From positions 1 to 64,000 of the forward strand of contig WHVA01000087.1 of assembly GCA_015179125.1 (NCBI GenBank): a stretch of 64,000 nt of DNA, written 5' to 3'. Source of the stretch: Gautieria morchelliformis. Its lineage: Eukaryota > Basidiomycota > Agaricomycetes > Gomphales > Gomphaceae. A program made the position numbers and the translations under genes. Shown piece after piece: positions 11,065-20,999 of the stretch. Positions within the stretch are counted from its first letter, which is position 1. The number at the start of each line of letters is the position of its first letter. The notes under the pieces are model-generated. The model did no database searches. It was not told the origin of the DNA and was given only the letters and a program-made list of their open reading frames with translations.

Positions 11065-11530
11065 ATGACGACACCTGGGTTCCCAGCTCTCCTCGATCGG
11101 TCACTGGTTGTCTCGAGGGTTAGGCCAGAGCTTCGGGGAGAGTCGCCAGGGGATGTGGAGCAGTGGTTGGTCGATGCGGCAGGGGTCCAAGTGAGTACCG
11201 GCCTGTTTCTTTGTTAGCTTTCGTTCGCTTAACGATGAGGTCTAGGAGGAGCTTCGGAAAATGCTAGAGGCCGAGGAGGTGATCAACCACACATTTGAGA
11301 GACCGTCCGAAGTAGACGAGCTGGCGGCGGAGATTCAGAAAACGAAGGTGTGGTTGGAGAGCTCGGTATTGATGTTGGAATCGGTACCCGTAGAAGCGGA
11401 TATTAATTTGACCCCGGCTCCGATTTTTACGCTGACGTCGAAGGGGTGCGAAGAAAGGGAGGTGACTAGAGAGGACCCAGAAGGTACGGTTTTCTCCTGT
11501 ATTCTTGTGACGTCCATGCTAACTCGGTGA
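11065..11530 (+). CDS. Antisense, spliced open frame inside the Ty3 element
   Basis: On the strand opposite to gag-pol, an ATG at 11065 opens 42 codons (starting MTTPGFPALLDRSLVV), followed by a 55-bp intron at 11191-11245 with GTGAGT donor and TCTAG acceptor, then 94 codons from 11246 (EELRKMLEAEEVINHTFERP) to a stop at 11528-11530. The joint is in phase and gives about 136 residues, acidic and helical. More exons could follow, since GT-AG signals continue near 11484-11570. It sits between the chromodomain and the 3' LTR. I do not recognise the protein; it may be a captured host fragment or an antisense ORF of the kind known in some LTR elements. No expression evidence is available. Confidence 0.4.
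11191..11245 (+). other. Predicted intron of the antisense frame
   Basis: GTGAGT donor after GGGGTCCAA and TCTAG acceptor before GAGGAGCTT, 55 bp. Both flanking frames are open and join in phase 0 (GVQ to EELRK). Its orientation shows that this transcript, if real, is read opposite to the retrotransposon. Confidence 0.45.
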
Positions 11531-11909
11531 TTTACTCGGCAAAGTTCCCTGCTCTGGTTCGCAGTCGGCTGGGGGTATGCCTGGGTCAGCGAAAGCTGCA
11601 GAGCCTGTCAGGGTGAGGAGACTGCGCATCTGCTTCGCCCCTGATGCGAAGGTAGGAGGGCAAGGATAGCCAGGGGTATGGTCAGGACGATGGCCAAGTA
11701 TGACGCGCAACCCGCGAGTACCCTTACGAGCCATCGAGGGGGGAGCGAAGGGGTTGATGGGGAGCTTGGAGCGTCCGAAGAGGCGTCAGGTGCAGGCATA
11801 GAATGAGTCAAAAGGAGTTGGGTGAGGATTGGGAGGAGATTGATTAAGGGAGTTGAATCTATAGGTAGAATGTGAACACAGTATCGTTTTCTTGGGGTTC
11901 GGTAGACGT

Positions 11910-13815
11910 CTAAGCCTTGGGTTTCTGGGGGTACTTCGCATGGAATTCGGCGAGTCTGCGAGCAGAATTAGTAACATTCGAAGAGGGTTCCCAAGATGTA
12001 GCGTCGGGAGTGTGTTCGTATCCCTTCCACTCCACTAGATATTCCAATCGCTTCCGGCGAATGCGACTATCGAGGATCTTCGTGATCTCGTATTCGTCCG
12101 CGGAGTCAATTTCGATAGGTGGTGGAGGGTCTGCGTATTGACCTGGGATGGTAGATGTCATGGCAGGTTCGAGAAGGGATACATGAAACACAGGGTGGAT
12201 CTGGCAAAGGTCCAGTGGTAAGCCTAAGCGAAACACATGAGAAGATATTTTAGCCGTGATAGGATATGGGCCAAGTCTTCAGTGGTCGAGTTTCTTTGAA
12301 GGTTGTTTCGTGTGAATATTTCGCGAGTCGAGCCATACTCTGTCGCCGACCTGAAACTCAGGGATTGGAATGTGGCGAGTGGTTGTGGCCGAAGTGTACT
12401 GGATAATTGATTCCTTGATTTGATCTCGAAGGTATTGGTGAAGGTCCTTGAGGTCTGCCGACTGGTGATAGGCGTCCTCGGAAGCGACCGAAGTGAGCGA
12501 TACTTCGAGCTTGGGATGGACACCTTGTTGGCGAAGAAGGGTGTGACCTGAGTTGCCAAATGGGCTGTGTTGTTGTAAGCGAATTCGGCGAGAGGCAAGA
12601 GGTCGACCCAATCATCCTGCTGGTAGTTGATATAGACTCGGAGATATTGCTCGAGGATTTGCTTTACTCGTTCGGTCTGTCCATCGGTTTGAGGGTGATA
12701 TGCTGTAGAAAGGTTGCCTTTTATGCCGAGGATTTCGCAGAGAGAGGTCCAGAATCGGGATGTGAAGTGCTTCCCTTGATCGGAGATGATGTCGCTGGGG
12801 CTACCGTGTTTAGCGAATAGGTGTCGAAGGAAGAGCATGGCGACGTCTCCCGAATTGATGTCTGAAAATGTCGGAATGAACAGGGCCATCTTCGTTAACC
12901 TGTCAACAATGACAAGGATCATATCGTGCCCATCCGATGGTGGGAGCCCTTCGATCAAGTCCATGGATATCGAATCCCAAGGTCGTTGGCTGATGGGTAG
13001 AAAGCGAAGTGGACCGAAGGGTTTGTGATGAATGGATTTAGTGTGGCGACACTTGGAACAGGAGCCAATATAGTTGGTGACAAAAGTGGACATGTTCGGC
13101 CAATGATACTGTCTCCGAATGTTTTTCATCGTTTTGCTGATCCCTGGGTGGCCTGCTAACTGATGATCATGCAGCGAGCGAAGGATGTCCAAGCGAATAT
13201 CATTATGATCAGGGACATACGTTCGGTGTTTGTATAACAGTGTTTTTCCATCCTCTCCAAGTGACCAGGAGTCTGACTTCACATTCGAAGGGGTGATCGC
13301 CAATGACTGAGACTGAAGACGAGTAATCTGGGCTGAGGACAAGGGATCGGTCAACTGGCCCTGTTGGATGGATGTCAACAGTGATGCAGAGTCAAGGATG
13401 ATGGCACGAATGAGTTGCCCGGTCTTAAACATCGACTGGAAGTTGTGGGGATTCGCCAATGCATAAGCACCATCCCCCCCTTTTGGGTACACGTCACCCC
13501 GACGGGTCAATGCATCCGGCTGTGTGCCAAGTCGCCCAGCTTGGTAGCAAATGATATAGTTGAACCCTGACAGGTGTTCAGACCAACGGACCTGTCGTCG
13601 GGTCAGCTGTTTCGTAGTTGCGAAGTACTCAAGGTTCTTGTGGTTGGAGAGGACGAGGATGACGTGGGATGCCCCTTCGAGGTAGTTTCGCCATTGCTTG
13701 AAGGCGCAAAAGATGGCGAGCAGCTCTTTGTCATAGATCTCGTAGTTCATTTCGGCAGGTGCCATTCCTCGCGAATAAAAGGCGATCGGGTGGATATCAC
13801 CATCGGAGGGGTGAT
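11910..13815 (-). pseudogene. Ty3 RNase H, integrase and chromodomain
   Basis: After MAPAEMNYEIYDKELLAIF (RNase H, about 13765) come the integrase zinc finger (HDHQLAGHPGISK, then CSKCRHTKSIHH), catalytic Asp in SMDLIEGLP, Asp in SDQGKHF and Glu in TDGQTERVKQ. The GPY module (RLGPYPIT, about 12260) and a chromodomain with YEITKILDSR, EYLVEWKGYEHTPDATSWEP (about 11990-12090) complete the C-terminus. The chromodomain of such elements binds modified histones and steers integration. Frameshifts lie near 13815 and near 12525 (after FFANK), and a TGA at 12279-12281 precedes RLGPY. Catalytic residues of integrase are preserved even though the frame is broken. Confidence 0.85.
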
Positions 13816-14799
13816 CTGGGAGATGATGGCGGTGATGGCGTAGTCGGAGGCGTCCGTTTCGATGACGATCGGGGTATTCGGGTCGAAGTGGATGAGGACT
13901 GGGGCCTGTGAGAACGTGGCTTTGAGTGCTCTGAAAGCCTCCTGTTGCTCCGTGTCCCAGGCGAATGGGGTATCCTTCCTGGTCAGGCGAGTGAGTGGCA
14001 GGACGATGTCAGAGAATGAAATGATGAATCTCCTGTAGAAGTTTTCAAAGCCTAGGAATGATTGGATTTCGCAAATGTTCATCGGTGCAGGCCACTTTGT
14101 GATGGCAGTTGTCTTTTTGATGTCCATAGAGACCCCAGCAGGAGAGATGATGAATCCGAGAAAATCAACCCAGTTCGAATGGAAAAGGCACTTCTCAGGC
14201 TTTATGAAGAGGTTGTGTTTTCGAAGATAGGCGAGGACCATTCGAACATGCTCTAAGTGGTCTTCCTTGTTCTTGGAGAAGATAAGGATGTCGTTGAGGT
14301 AGACTACAATAAAGACGTCAGCCATGTCTTGGAAGATGTCATTCATGAAGTGCTGGAACGTCGCCGGAGCATTCGTTAACCCGAACGGCATGACGAGATA
14401 TTCGAAGGACCCATATCGTGTTCGGAAGGCTGTCTTCCACTCTTGGCCAGAGGCGATCCGAACATTATTGAACCCGGCACGAAGGTTGAATTTGGTATAG
14501 ACGTTCGCACTTTTGAGTTGGTCAATAAGGCTCGGAATCAGTGGGATAGGGTACTTGTTCTTTCGCATGATACGATTCAGCCCTCGGTAGTCCACACACA
14601 TTCGCAGTGTACCATCCTTCTTTTTCGCGAAGACAACGGGGGCGCCACCGGGTGATTGGGAGGAGTGGATAAATGCCTTGCCAAGCATGTCTTCGAGATA
14701 TTCGCGGAGGGCCTCTAATTCACTGTTCGACAGTGGGTATATGGGGCCGTGAGGTGGTGTCCCATTGTTTTCGATTTTGATGGTGTGGTCATAAGGTCA
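13747..14799 (-). pseudogene. Ty3 reverse transcriptase with altered catalytic Asp residues
   Basis: The frame runs from VVFAKKKDGTLRMCVDYRGL through the fingers and palm to EQQEAFRALKATF. Motif A, normally F-D-L, reads YTKFNLRAGFNNV with an AAC codon at 14485-14487. Motif C, normally Y-x-D-D, reads VVYLNDILIFS with an AAC codon at 14293-14295. Two of three metal-binding Asp are therefore Asn, which should abolish polymerisation. The frame is cut from the upstream protease frame by a TGA at 14797-14799 where the family usually has Arg (PPH-R-PYDH). A frameshift near 13815 separates it from RNase H. Confidence 0.85.
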
Positions 14800-16239
14800 A
14801 TGTGGGGGCAGGTCTTTGGCTTTAGCATGCAGGAAGATATCGAAGAAGTCGTGGTACTCCTCTGGTACCACAGCCCTGAACATTTCTAGCTCGTCCTTCG
14901 GTAGAGGGTTTTCGTGGAGGAGTGTGGTCAGGGCTGGGGCGTTGCCAACAGCGTGAAGCGAACTGGGCTCGGGCATGGAAGGGTGCATGTTTAACATGAA
15001 GGTTTCTTCTTCGCCAAGTTTCATGATTAGCTCGAAGGCGGCTGCGCTGATTAGGGCTATATGCGGTGTTACCCTCCTCGTCGGAGGTGGATCAGGAGGT
15101 GAAGAATGGAATGGGAGGTGGTAATCGATCAGTAATTCTGTACATGGTGTACAGAAACGAAAATGACTCGGAGTAGGCTCTGTTTTTGGTCGAATAGGTT
15201 CGGTTTCTATTATGGGTTCTTTCGTGGCTGAAAATGGACGAATGAGATCGTTAGGGAGTGAGATAGAGGACTCAGAGGAGTGATTCTCGATTGGCTTGTT
15301 TGAGAGAAGTAAGGGTTCGCCATCCACGTCGAACGTCTGTTCGTAACCAGAAAGATTCGGAATAGGAGCAGGCGAAGAAGCGACGTCCGGTGGAAGGACC
15401 GGGACGTAGGAGAGTGGTCCAATCGCCGTGTTCGGGATATAACCCAAGGATGGCGGGGACGGGTTCGAACCAGGAACTGGCGGTAGCGATGTCATCGACG
15501 CAGTGTGGAGTTCGGGGATACTGTCGAAGATAGCTGGCGGGGAAATCATCATACAGGCCATAGCAACCGTCATATGTGGGAGCATGAAGCCAGTGCCGGA
15601 AGGAAAGGTAATTGAGAGGGAGCCCCAATCGATCGTTGGTTTCGTAGAGCAAATCCACGGAAGCCCAAGAACGATTGCGGCTGAAGGGTATAACTTTGTG
15701 ACAAGTAGCGAAACGTCCTGCGAAGAAGAGTCGCTGAAAGTGAGACTAGTATCTAGATATTCGTGAATGAAACCAGCAGTGGCTGGCTTCCCATCGAAAA
15801 GGGAGAGAGCGATCGGTGAACGGAGTGATGTACATACGAAACCAGGATGAGAAGAAAAGGAGCTATCAATGAAATTGGAAGTGGCACCAGAGTCAATGAG
15901 AGTAGGGATTGAGTTAGAGAGACCGGGAAGGTGTACATGGATGATGAAGGATGAATCGGAATGGGAGCTAATAGAGGCGAATAGACACGCTGGTGGTACA
16001 GAGTCAATCGGACTGGTATTCGGAGGCGTAGCATGTTTATCGGCAGGAGTTGAGGAGAATGAATCTAGTAGGAGAGATGATCCAGGTCCACCAAGTAGGG
16101 CAGAAAGCTGTGTGAAGGATTGGTATGGGGAAGGGCGACCCATGGAGGGGTAAGGCTGTCCTGCGAATAAACGAGGCTCAGGCCCACCAGGCGAGGCGAG
16201 AGTCTGTAGAGAGGAGTGTTGGAAGAGAGGTTGTCCCAT
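14800..16239 (-). pseudogene. Ty3 protease region with N-terminal linker
   Basis: The retropepsin signature IPTLIDSGATSNFIDSSF lies at about 15870-15925, and the segment ends in VPEEYHDFFDIFLHAKAKDLP just upstream of the reverse transcriptase, the normal position. The N-terminal 150 residues are Ser/Pro-rich and contain repeated FAGQP motifs that continue in another frame to about 16358. No capsid domain or CCHC knuckle is seen. It is joined to the polymerase frame except for the TGA at 14797-14799. Confidence 0.75.
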
Positions 16240-16421
16240 GAAGGGGAATAAGGAAGGCCTGCCAAGTGGGGCAGGAGTCTAAGGAGCGTTCGGTGTGGGG
16301 GGAGGCGACCTTCGAAACTGTGAGGCTGTCCCGCGAATAGGTGTGGCATAGAGTGCACGTGAAAAAAGATGGTGAATGGATAGAATGAATGCTTTGACTG
16401 TAGCTGTTAGTTCAATTATAC

Positions 16422-16471
16422 TGTCAAGATTGGCTTTTAGGCGTTAATATCGTGTATTAGTGAACACAGCG
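16422..16471 (-). repeat. Remnant of the Ty3 5' LTR
   Basis: The first 50 bp match the start of the LTR at 9822 with one difference (GGCTTTT for GGTTTTT). Similarity stops where a LINE 3' tail begins. The remaining roughly 980 bp of this LTR are not found on the far side of the LINEs, so they were deleted. Confidence 0.7.
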
Positions 16472-16479
16472 ACAGTTAA

Positions 16480-16538
16480 TCCGAACTCTTGTATTGACCG
16501 TCTAACATAGGGCAATGCCCCAATAGACGTCAAATTGG

Positions 16539-16570
<32 letters not shown>
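16480..16570 (+). mobile_element. Very short LINE 3' tail with A30 tract
   Basis: About 60 bp match the 3' end of the LINE at 22436-22500 in reverse complement (common strings ACATAGGG, ATGCCCCAA, AGACGT, AAATTGGAT), followed by 30 A residues at 16541-16570. It is a 5'-truncated insertion of the same LINE family, landed in the Ty3 5' LTR. Confidence 0.65.
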
Positions 16571-16571
<1 letters not shown>

Positions 16572-18230
16572 ACTCTGGTTGCTCTCCCTCCCACCGGACC
16601 AGCCTTTGAACCCGCACCTCAAGAGAGCCACCAGGTATGTCAAAAAGCACAGGTGCCCGTTGCACGAACTCCTGCACGCACACAATCTGTGACCTGGCGA
16701 GCTCGAAGTCATGCAACCCACTCGCCACACCCCAGGGTGGCTCCCACCAGTACGCACAATCATCCCAGAGTACAAAGAAGAGGCCATCGAGTATGACAAG
16801 GCCAAGTCATCAACCTGCATCTTTAGACTATATGCGGATGGCTCCAGCCACGGTGGAGGGGTTGGAGCGGCGGCGGTCCTATACGTCAATGGCACTCAGC
16901 CCGGATCGCTTCAGCAGCACCTCGGCCCAGACAATCAACACACCGTATATGAGGCCAAACTTGTAGGCTTGATACTTGCGGCAAAACTGATATTGGATTT
17001 AGACTACGTAGAAGATGCGGCAATCGCAATTGACAATCAAGCGGCTATAAAGGCCCTCCACAGCTTCAGGAGCGCTCCAGGCCAATACCTCGTCGACCAT
17101 TTTCTCGAACAGATGCAAGAAATCGCCAGCCAGCACTGAGGGGTCCCACTGGAGGTGTACTGGGTACCAGGACGCAAAGGAGTTAAAGGTAATGAAATGG
17201 CAGACAAGATTGCCAAGCGAGCAGCAGAAGGATGTGGCAGCCCAGCACATGCCGTCCCAACACTGTTACGCACATCTCTACCAATGAGCAAATCCACGCT
17301 CAAGATGACCCACAGCAAGAAATTAAGAAATGATGCTTGTACCATGTTCGCTAACTCCCCACACTACCACAGGTTCCGAGCTATTGACCCTAAGGCACCA
17401 TCATCGGATTTCCGCAACATAGCCACCACCCTCCCCCGTCGGCAGTCCAGCATCCTAGTACAGCTACGAACGGGACACGCGCAGCTACAAAGGCACTTAT
17501 ACAATATGGGTCTGGTAAACACCCCGTTATGTCCCTCCTGCAACCAAAAAGAGGAAACAGTCCGCCATTTCCTCCTCTCTTGCATCGCCCGTGCAAGACA
17601 TCGACAGTGCCTAATCAATGAGCTGAGGTGCGATGTGCTAAGTATAACAAAGCTTCTTTCTGACCCGAACTGCATAGAATACACGTTAGACTATGTCAGT
17701 GCGACTTGACGCTTCCACCCCACCCCCCACCCCGTGACAAGCAACTAACCCCCCTTTTCCGCCGCAGATCATCAGCGCCCCAAGCACCCTACCTCACGCC
17801 ATATGCCTCGCATGCCCTCGCTGCTCTCCCGCTCGTGCGCCTTACTCATCCCCCGCCCTGTGTCCCCACTCCCCACTGCCCGTTGCCCACTCACCCGCAC
17901 GCCCCGCTTGCCCCTCATCCTCGCCGCCCACCCGCCTGGATGCCCTGTTCACCTCTATTCCGCGCCCCTTATAATCACACAAGGACTCTTTCGTAGATAG
18001 ACAAGGACGCCCTTCGAATGCGTTACGGGACATGCCCGCGCCCCTTCTTCCCTTAAATTATGTTACCTTACAGCACTTAATCGTTTTGGGGTGGTAGTCC
18101 GGCTTGGGACCCCCCTGCCTTAGGGCCAATGTTACGTCACCTGATAAGGGTCTCTCACTAGTTACCCATTTGTATTATCCTACATGAGCTCACTCAATGG
18201 ATATAAATGGAATTAAAAAAAAAAAAAAAA
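16571..18230 (+). mobile_element. 5'-truncated LINE (RNase H end) inserted at a poly-A tail
   Basis: It starts directly after the A30 tract of the preceding LINE tail and ends in A16 at 18215-18230. It holds the RNase H domain and C-terminal knuckle of a Tad1/I-like non-LTR element and about 500 bp of 3' UTR (17710-18214), where no gene was seen. The family is related to, but clearly diverged from, the LINE at 22417-28863. Confidence 0.75.
16573..17709 (+). pseudogene. LINE ORF2 C-terminal part: RNase H and CCHC
   Basis: The frame opens with RATRYVKKHRCPLHELLHAH, which parallels RYVKRHRSPLHEIMH of the other LINE. The RNase H domain has FRLYADGSS, HTVYEAKLVG and AIDNQAAI with its catalytic acidic residues, and WVPGRKGVKGNEMAD where Arg replaces the usual His. 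A C-terminal CPSCNQKEETVRHFLLSC motif follows. TGA codons at 16690-16692 and 17137-17139 break it. Polymerase and endonuclease regions are absent because of 5' truncation. Confidence 0.8.
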
Positions 18231-18285
18231 CCCCACAGATGGTATACATTTCTATACTTGATGAGCATGATATCACTAATCCCAG

Positions 18286-18646
18286 GATAGTTTAGGCTTC
18301 ACCTCGACACCAGCAGCGATCGCAGGTTACCCCGTCGTCACCGGTCAGTCACTCTTGAGGCTCTCAGCGAAATTTCTCAGACAGTTGTTGATCGTTCTGT
18401 ATTTGCAGTTCCACTCGGGTTTCAACCAGACACTGTTGTACCAACTCCAGCAAACCCCAGAATTGATAACACGCCTGGCATTCCGTTCGGGATCTCATTC
18501 ATGGGAACGGCATTTCAGAATTCAAACTAATCAGTTATGTGTTTGCATACGAGCAGAAGACTCACAATCGGCTGAAATGGCTAGCTTTCCCGGCAGCCAT
18601 CCCCAAAACACAGCTGAAGGATGTGATTGGGTCGAGTGAAAATTGA
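18286..18646 (+). pseudogene. Amidase-signature enzyme, 3' fragment
   Basis: Two terminal exons remain. The first, from 18286 after an ACTAATCCCAG acceptor, encodes SLGFTSTPAAIAGYPVVT. A 65-bp intron at 18344-18408 (GTCAGT...TTGCAG) leads to VPLGF, PTPANP, NTPGIPFGISFMGTAF and AYEQKTHNRLKWLAFPAAIP, with a stop at 18644-18646. These match the C-terminus of fungal amidases. The catalytic Ser-Ser-Lys part is missing, replaced upstream by LINE sequence. An orthologous end with an intron in the same place is at 63175 onward on the minus strand. Confidence 0.75.
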
Positions 18647-18649
18647 GAT

Positions 18650-19617
18650 AGTGTTCCGTCGGGGAGATCCAGAGCACCCAGGAAGACTATTTGTCCCATA
18701 CGCACATAAACACCGTACTTACAGTACCACTGAGAATGTGTCGATGTGAGTGATGTAAGGAAGATCACGTGTTTCCATAAGATCGGTACAATGGACAGCT
18801 GGAAATCGACTAAGAGCTGGTGGCCCACGAACCATACCCAGAAAATCAAGGATTCTGCATTCATGGTGGATCTCATTGGCCGTGTACTGTGTACGATGGT
18901 GCATGATTGATACTTATGCCACCCAAACCATCGGATAGACAGCGTTGAATTGCTTCTATACAATTCGAGGGCGAATGACAGAGGTTAGGAATGGTACACA
19001 TATTATTATCATTAAAACCGTGTTGAGGTAGTAGATGTGTCAAATTTTCCAATGAGCGCGGAGGGATCACAGAAACAAAGACTGGGTGTACGTCGAAGGG
19101 AATATGAGAGAATAACGCATCAGCGGCGCCCGCATACTGTACCATCTCGAGTAATGCTTGAAGTGCTCCTCGAAAGAGTCTACAGAACTGAGTGACAATG
19201 GTTGAAGATTCCCGCCCCGACGCGGATGGTCAACTGCTGCAATGGGTTGTAAGAAATAACAGCTATCGCAAACGGAAGAAACCAGCCATAATCGTCAGAA
19301 GGGAGGGGAGAGGCGTCCAATGCATAGATCGCGTCAGCTCTAGGGATGGCATTGTACCATAACGGAGCGGTTGAAGCCACGCCACCCAGGAACCCGCCAG
19401 GTCCGGGGGAAGGGCGGCGGTAGCCGGGAGTGGGTAGAGAGAGGACGTGCGGGGGGAAGGGAGGAGGGAGAGGCATGGCCGTATGTGGCGGGGTATGCTG
19501 GGGCGTAGTGGAGGGGGTCATCGAGTGTGCGGGCCATCTGCGGGCAGAGTGAGCAGAAGCTTGGGAGGCTGGCAAACGCACATCAGCGCCGAGGCTTGAC
19601 ATCGCTCTCTCCGACAT
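18650..19617 (-). pseudogene. Unrecognised minus-strand gene remnant
   Basis: A frame from ATG at 19617 encodes a Ser/Pro-rich N-terminus and then IPRADAIYALDASPLPSDDY and GWFLPFAIAVISYNPLQQLT (to 19180). It is followed in other frames by YAGAADALFSHIPFDVHPVF (19145 down) and by NEIHHECRILDFLGMVRGPP (about 18850). The run of plausible peptides in minus order suggests a split gene with introns or frameshifts. I cannot assign a family. A hAT element sits 100 bp upstream of the start. Confidence 0.3.
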
Positions 19618-19716
19618 CGGGGCGACGAGGTCGAGGGCGCGGCAGGTGCGTAGGACATTCTGTGTCGTGTGTCCATGTGGTCTGTGCGCGGTCTGTCACG
19701 TCACGCACGTGCGTGG

Positions 19717-20857
19717 TAGTGTTCTGCAAAGCCCGGCTCGGCTCAAAAGCCCCGGCTTCGGCTCGGCTCATGCCGGCTCAGGCTCACAGAATTCAAGGCC
19801 GGGCCCTGAGTGCCGGCTCGGGCTCGGCTCGGGCTTGGCCCGGCTTAAGCCGGGGCTCTTCAGTGGGAAATATCGACCGAGGGGATGCAACACTGAAGTG
19901 GAAATTCTTGTAGAGCACAGGAATTGTCGGTCATTTTTCCTACAAATAATATAGTCCTCATTTGCCTGCCATGGAGGAGACCTGACCCACCGGCACAATT
20001 TGCAGTCAATCATTTTTTTACCTTCCTCAACGTGTAGATTATCGAAAAAAAAATCATGTATCCAAAGTACGATCTTTGGACTTGATCGCCGTGTCAGGTA
20101 AGCCCTCTACCCCATCTAGATCCTGGAGCCAGCCATCAGGGCAAGCTGGAGCTCCCTGGACTATCTTAGCTTGTATGGCTGAAGTCCCCGGTGTAGCCTT
20201 GCTCTGAGTACCTGAATATTAGATCAATAGATAGACAATATTCTGTGCAAAGATATGACTCACCAGTAATGCCGCCAGATTCCTTATTCATAACCATTTC
20301 AGTACTACTGAAACCAGTAGGCTTGGCAACGGCCCTTGCATTTGGCTCGATCACTAGGGCAGGCTCAACGATAGTCTTTTGTTTTTTAATTTTATGTTGG
20401 TCAGTAGTTTCTACCACCTTAGTCACGACCTTGGCATGCTTTTGTTGACCGAGAACATTGGCCACATTATCCGGATCCTTCAGTGCGGCGCTTGGCTTTA
20501 GCGTTCGGCCCGAACGGGCACTCTTGATAGGGAGCAGCTGAACCTCGTCCTCATCGCTGGGGTCCTGGATACAGGGCAAGGGCATGGCAGTGAGCAGCAG
20601 ACAGAAATCTTTTTCAAACTCAACCAATAGAGTACAGGATATACTCAAATTAGCTACCTGAGTGCCGCTTGCCACCCGAACAGTGCATACCGGGTAAGCG
20701 CCCAAAAGCCACGGCTTCAGGGCTCGGCTCGGGCTCTCAAAACTCAAGCCGGGCCCTAGATCCCGGCCTCAGGACGGCTTTGGCCCGGCTTGGCACGGCT
20801 TTTGGGGGCCCGGCTCCGGCTCAGGCCGCGGCTGAAGCTGGGCTTTGCAGAACACTA
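19717..20857. mobile_element. hAT-type DNA transposon, internally deleted (hAT-1)
   Basis: Termini TAGTGTTCTGCAAAGCCC and its inverse at 20840-20857 form a near-perfect terminal inverted repeat. Both sides carry the 8-bp duplication GTGCGTGG (19709-19716 and 20858-20865), the hAT signature. Both subterminal regions are arrays of CCCGGCTCGGCTC-like words. The 1141-bp length is too short for a hAT transposase, so it is non-autonomous. Confidence 0.85.
20166..20747 (-). pseudogene. Possible N-terminal remnant of hAT-1 protein
   Basis: A minus-strand frame lies inside the hAT element. Its plausible part starts at MPLPCIQDPSDEDEVQLLPI (about 20585) and continues with charged, Lys-rich sequence such as LGQQKHAKVVTKVVETTDQH. 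It has no DDE or dimerisation motif. It may be the disordered N-terminus of the parent transposase left after internal deletion. Confidence 0.35.
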
Positions 20858-20999
20858 GTGCGTGGGAATCGATATGGATGCTCCTTCATTTGTGCCGCCT
20901 CTCCACGAAGACCCCCAGCATCAAAGGTGGCTCGTAGTATAAAGCACCGGGAGAGTGCTCCCATGTCTGCGTCCGAACAGTCAGAAGGCGCTCGATGTC

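Larger units (their letters stand above)
9822..16471 (-). mobile_element. Ty3/Gypsy chromodomain retrotransposon, degenerate
   Basis: Minus-strand order from 16239 downward is protease, reverse transcriptase, RNase H, integrase, GPY module and chromodomain, the order of Ty3 chromoviruses. The 3' LTR is complete at 9822-10852, while only about 50 bp of the 5' LTR remain at 16422-16471 before LINE sequence. No capsid or zinc knuckle was recognised between 16239 and the 5' LTR, so gag is missing or unrecognised. It inserted into the Plavaka transposase frame. The flank duplication cannot be checked because the other end is lost. Confidence 0.85.

Noticed and set aside
19527..19913. 128-codon plus-strand frame across the left end of hAT-1
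   Set aside because: It crosses the transposon boundary and is driven by GC-rich subterminal words.
19890..19915. AGTGGAAATTCTTGTAGAG string resembling small-subunit rRNA
   Set aside because: Only a short chance likeness; no neighbouring rRNA sequence.
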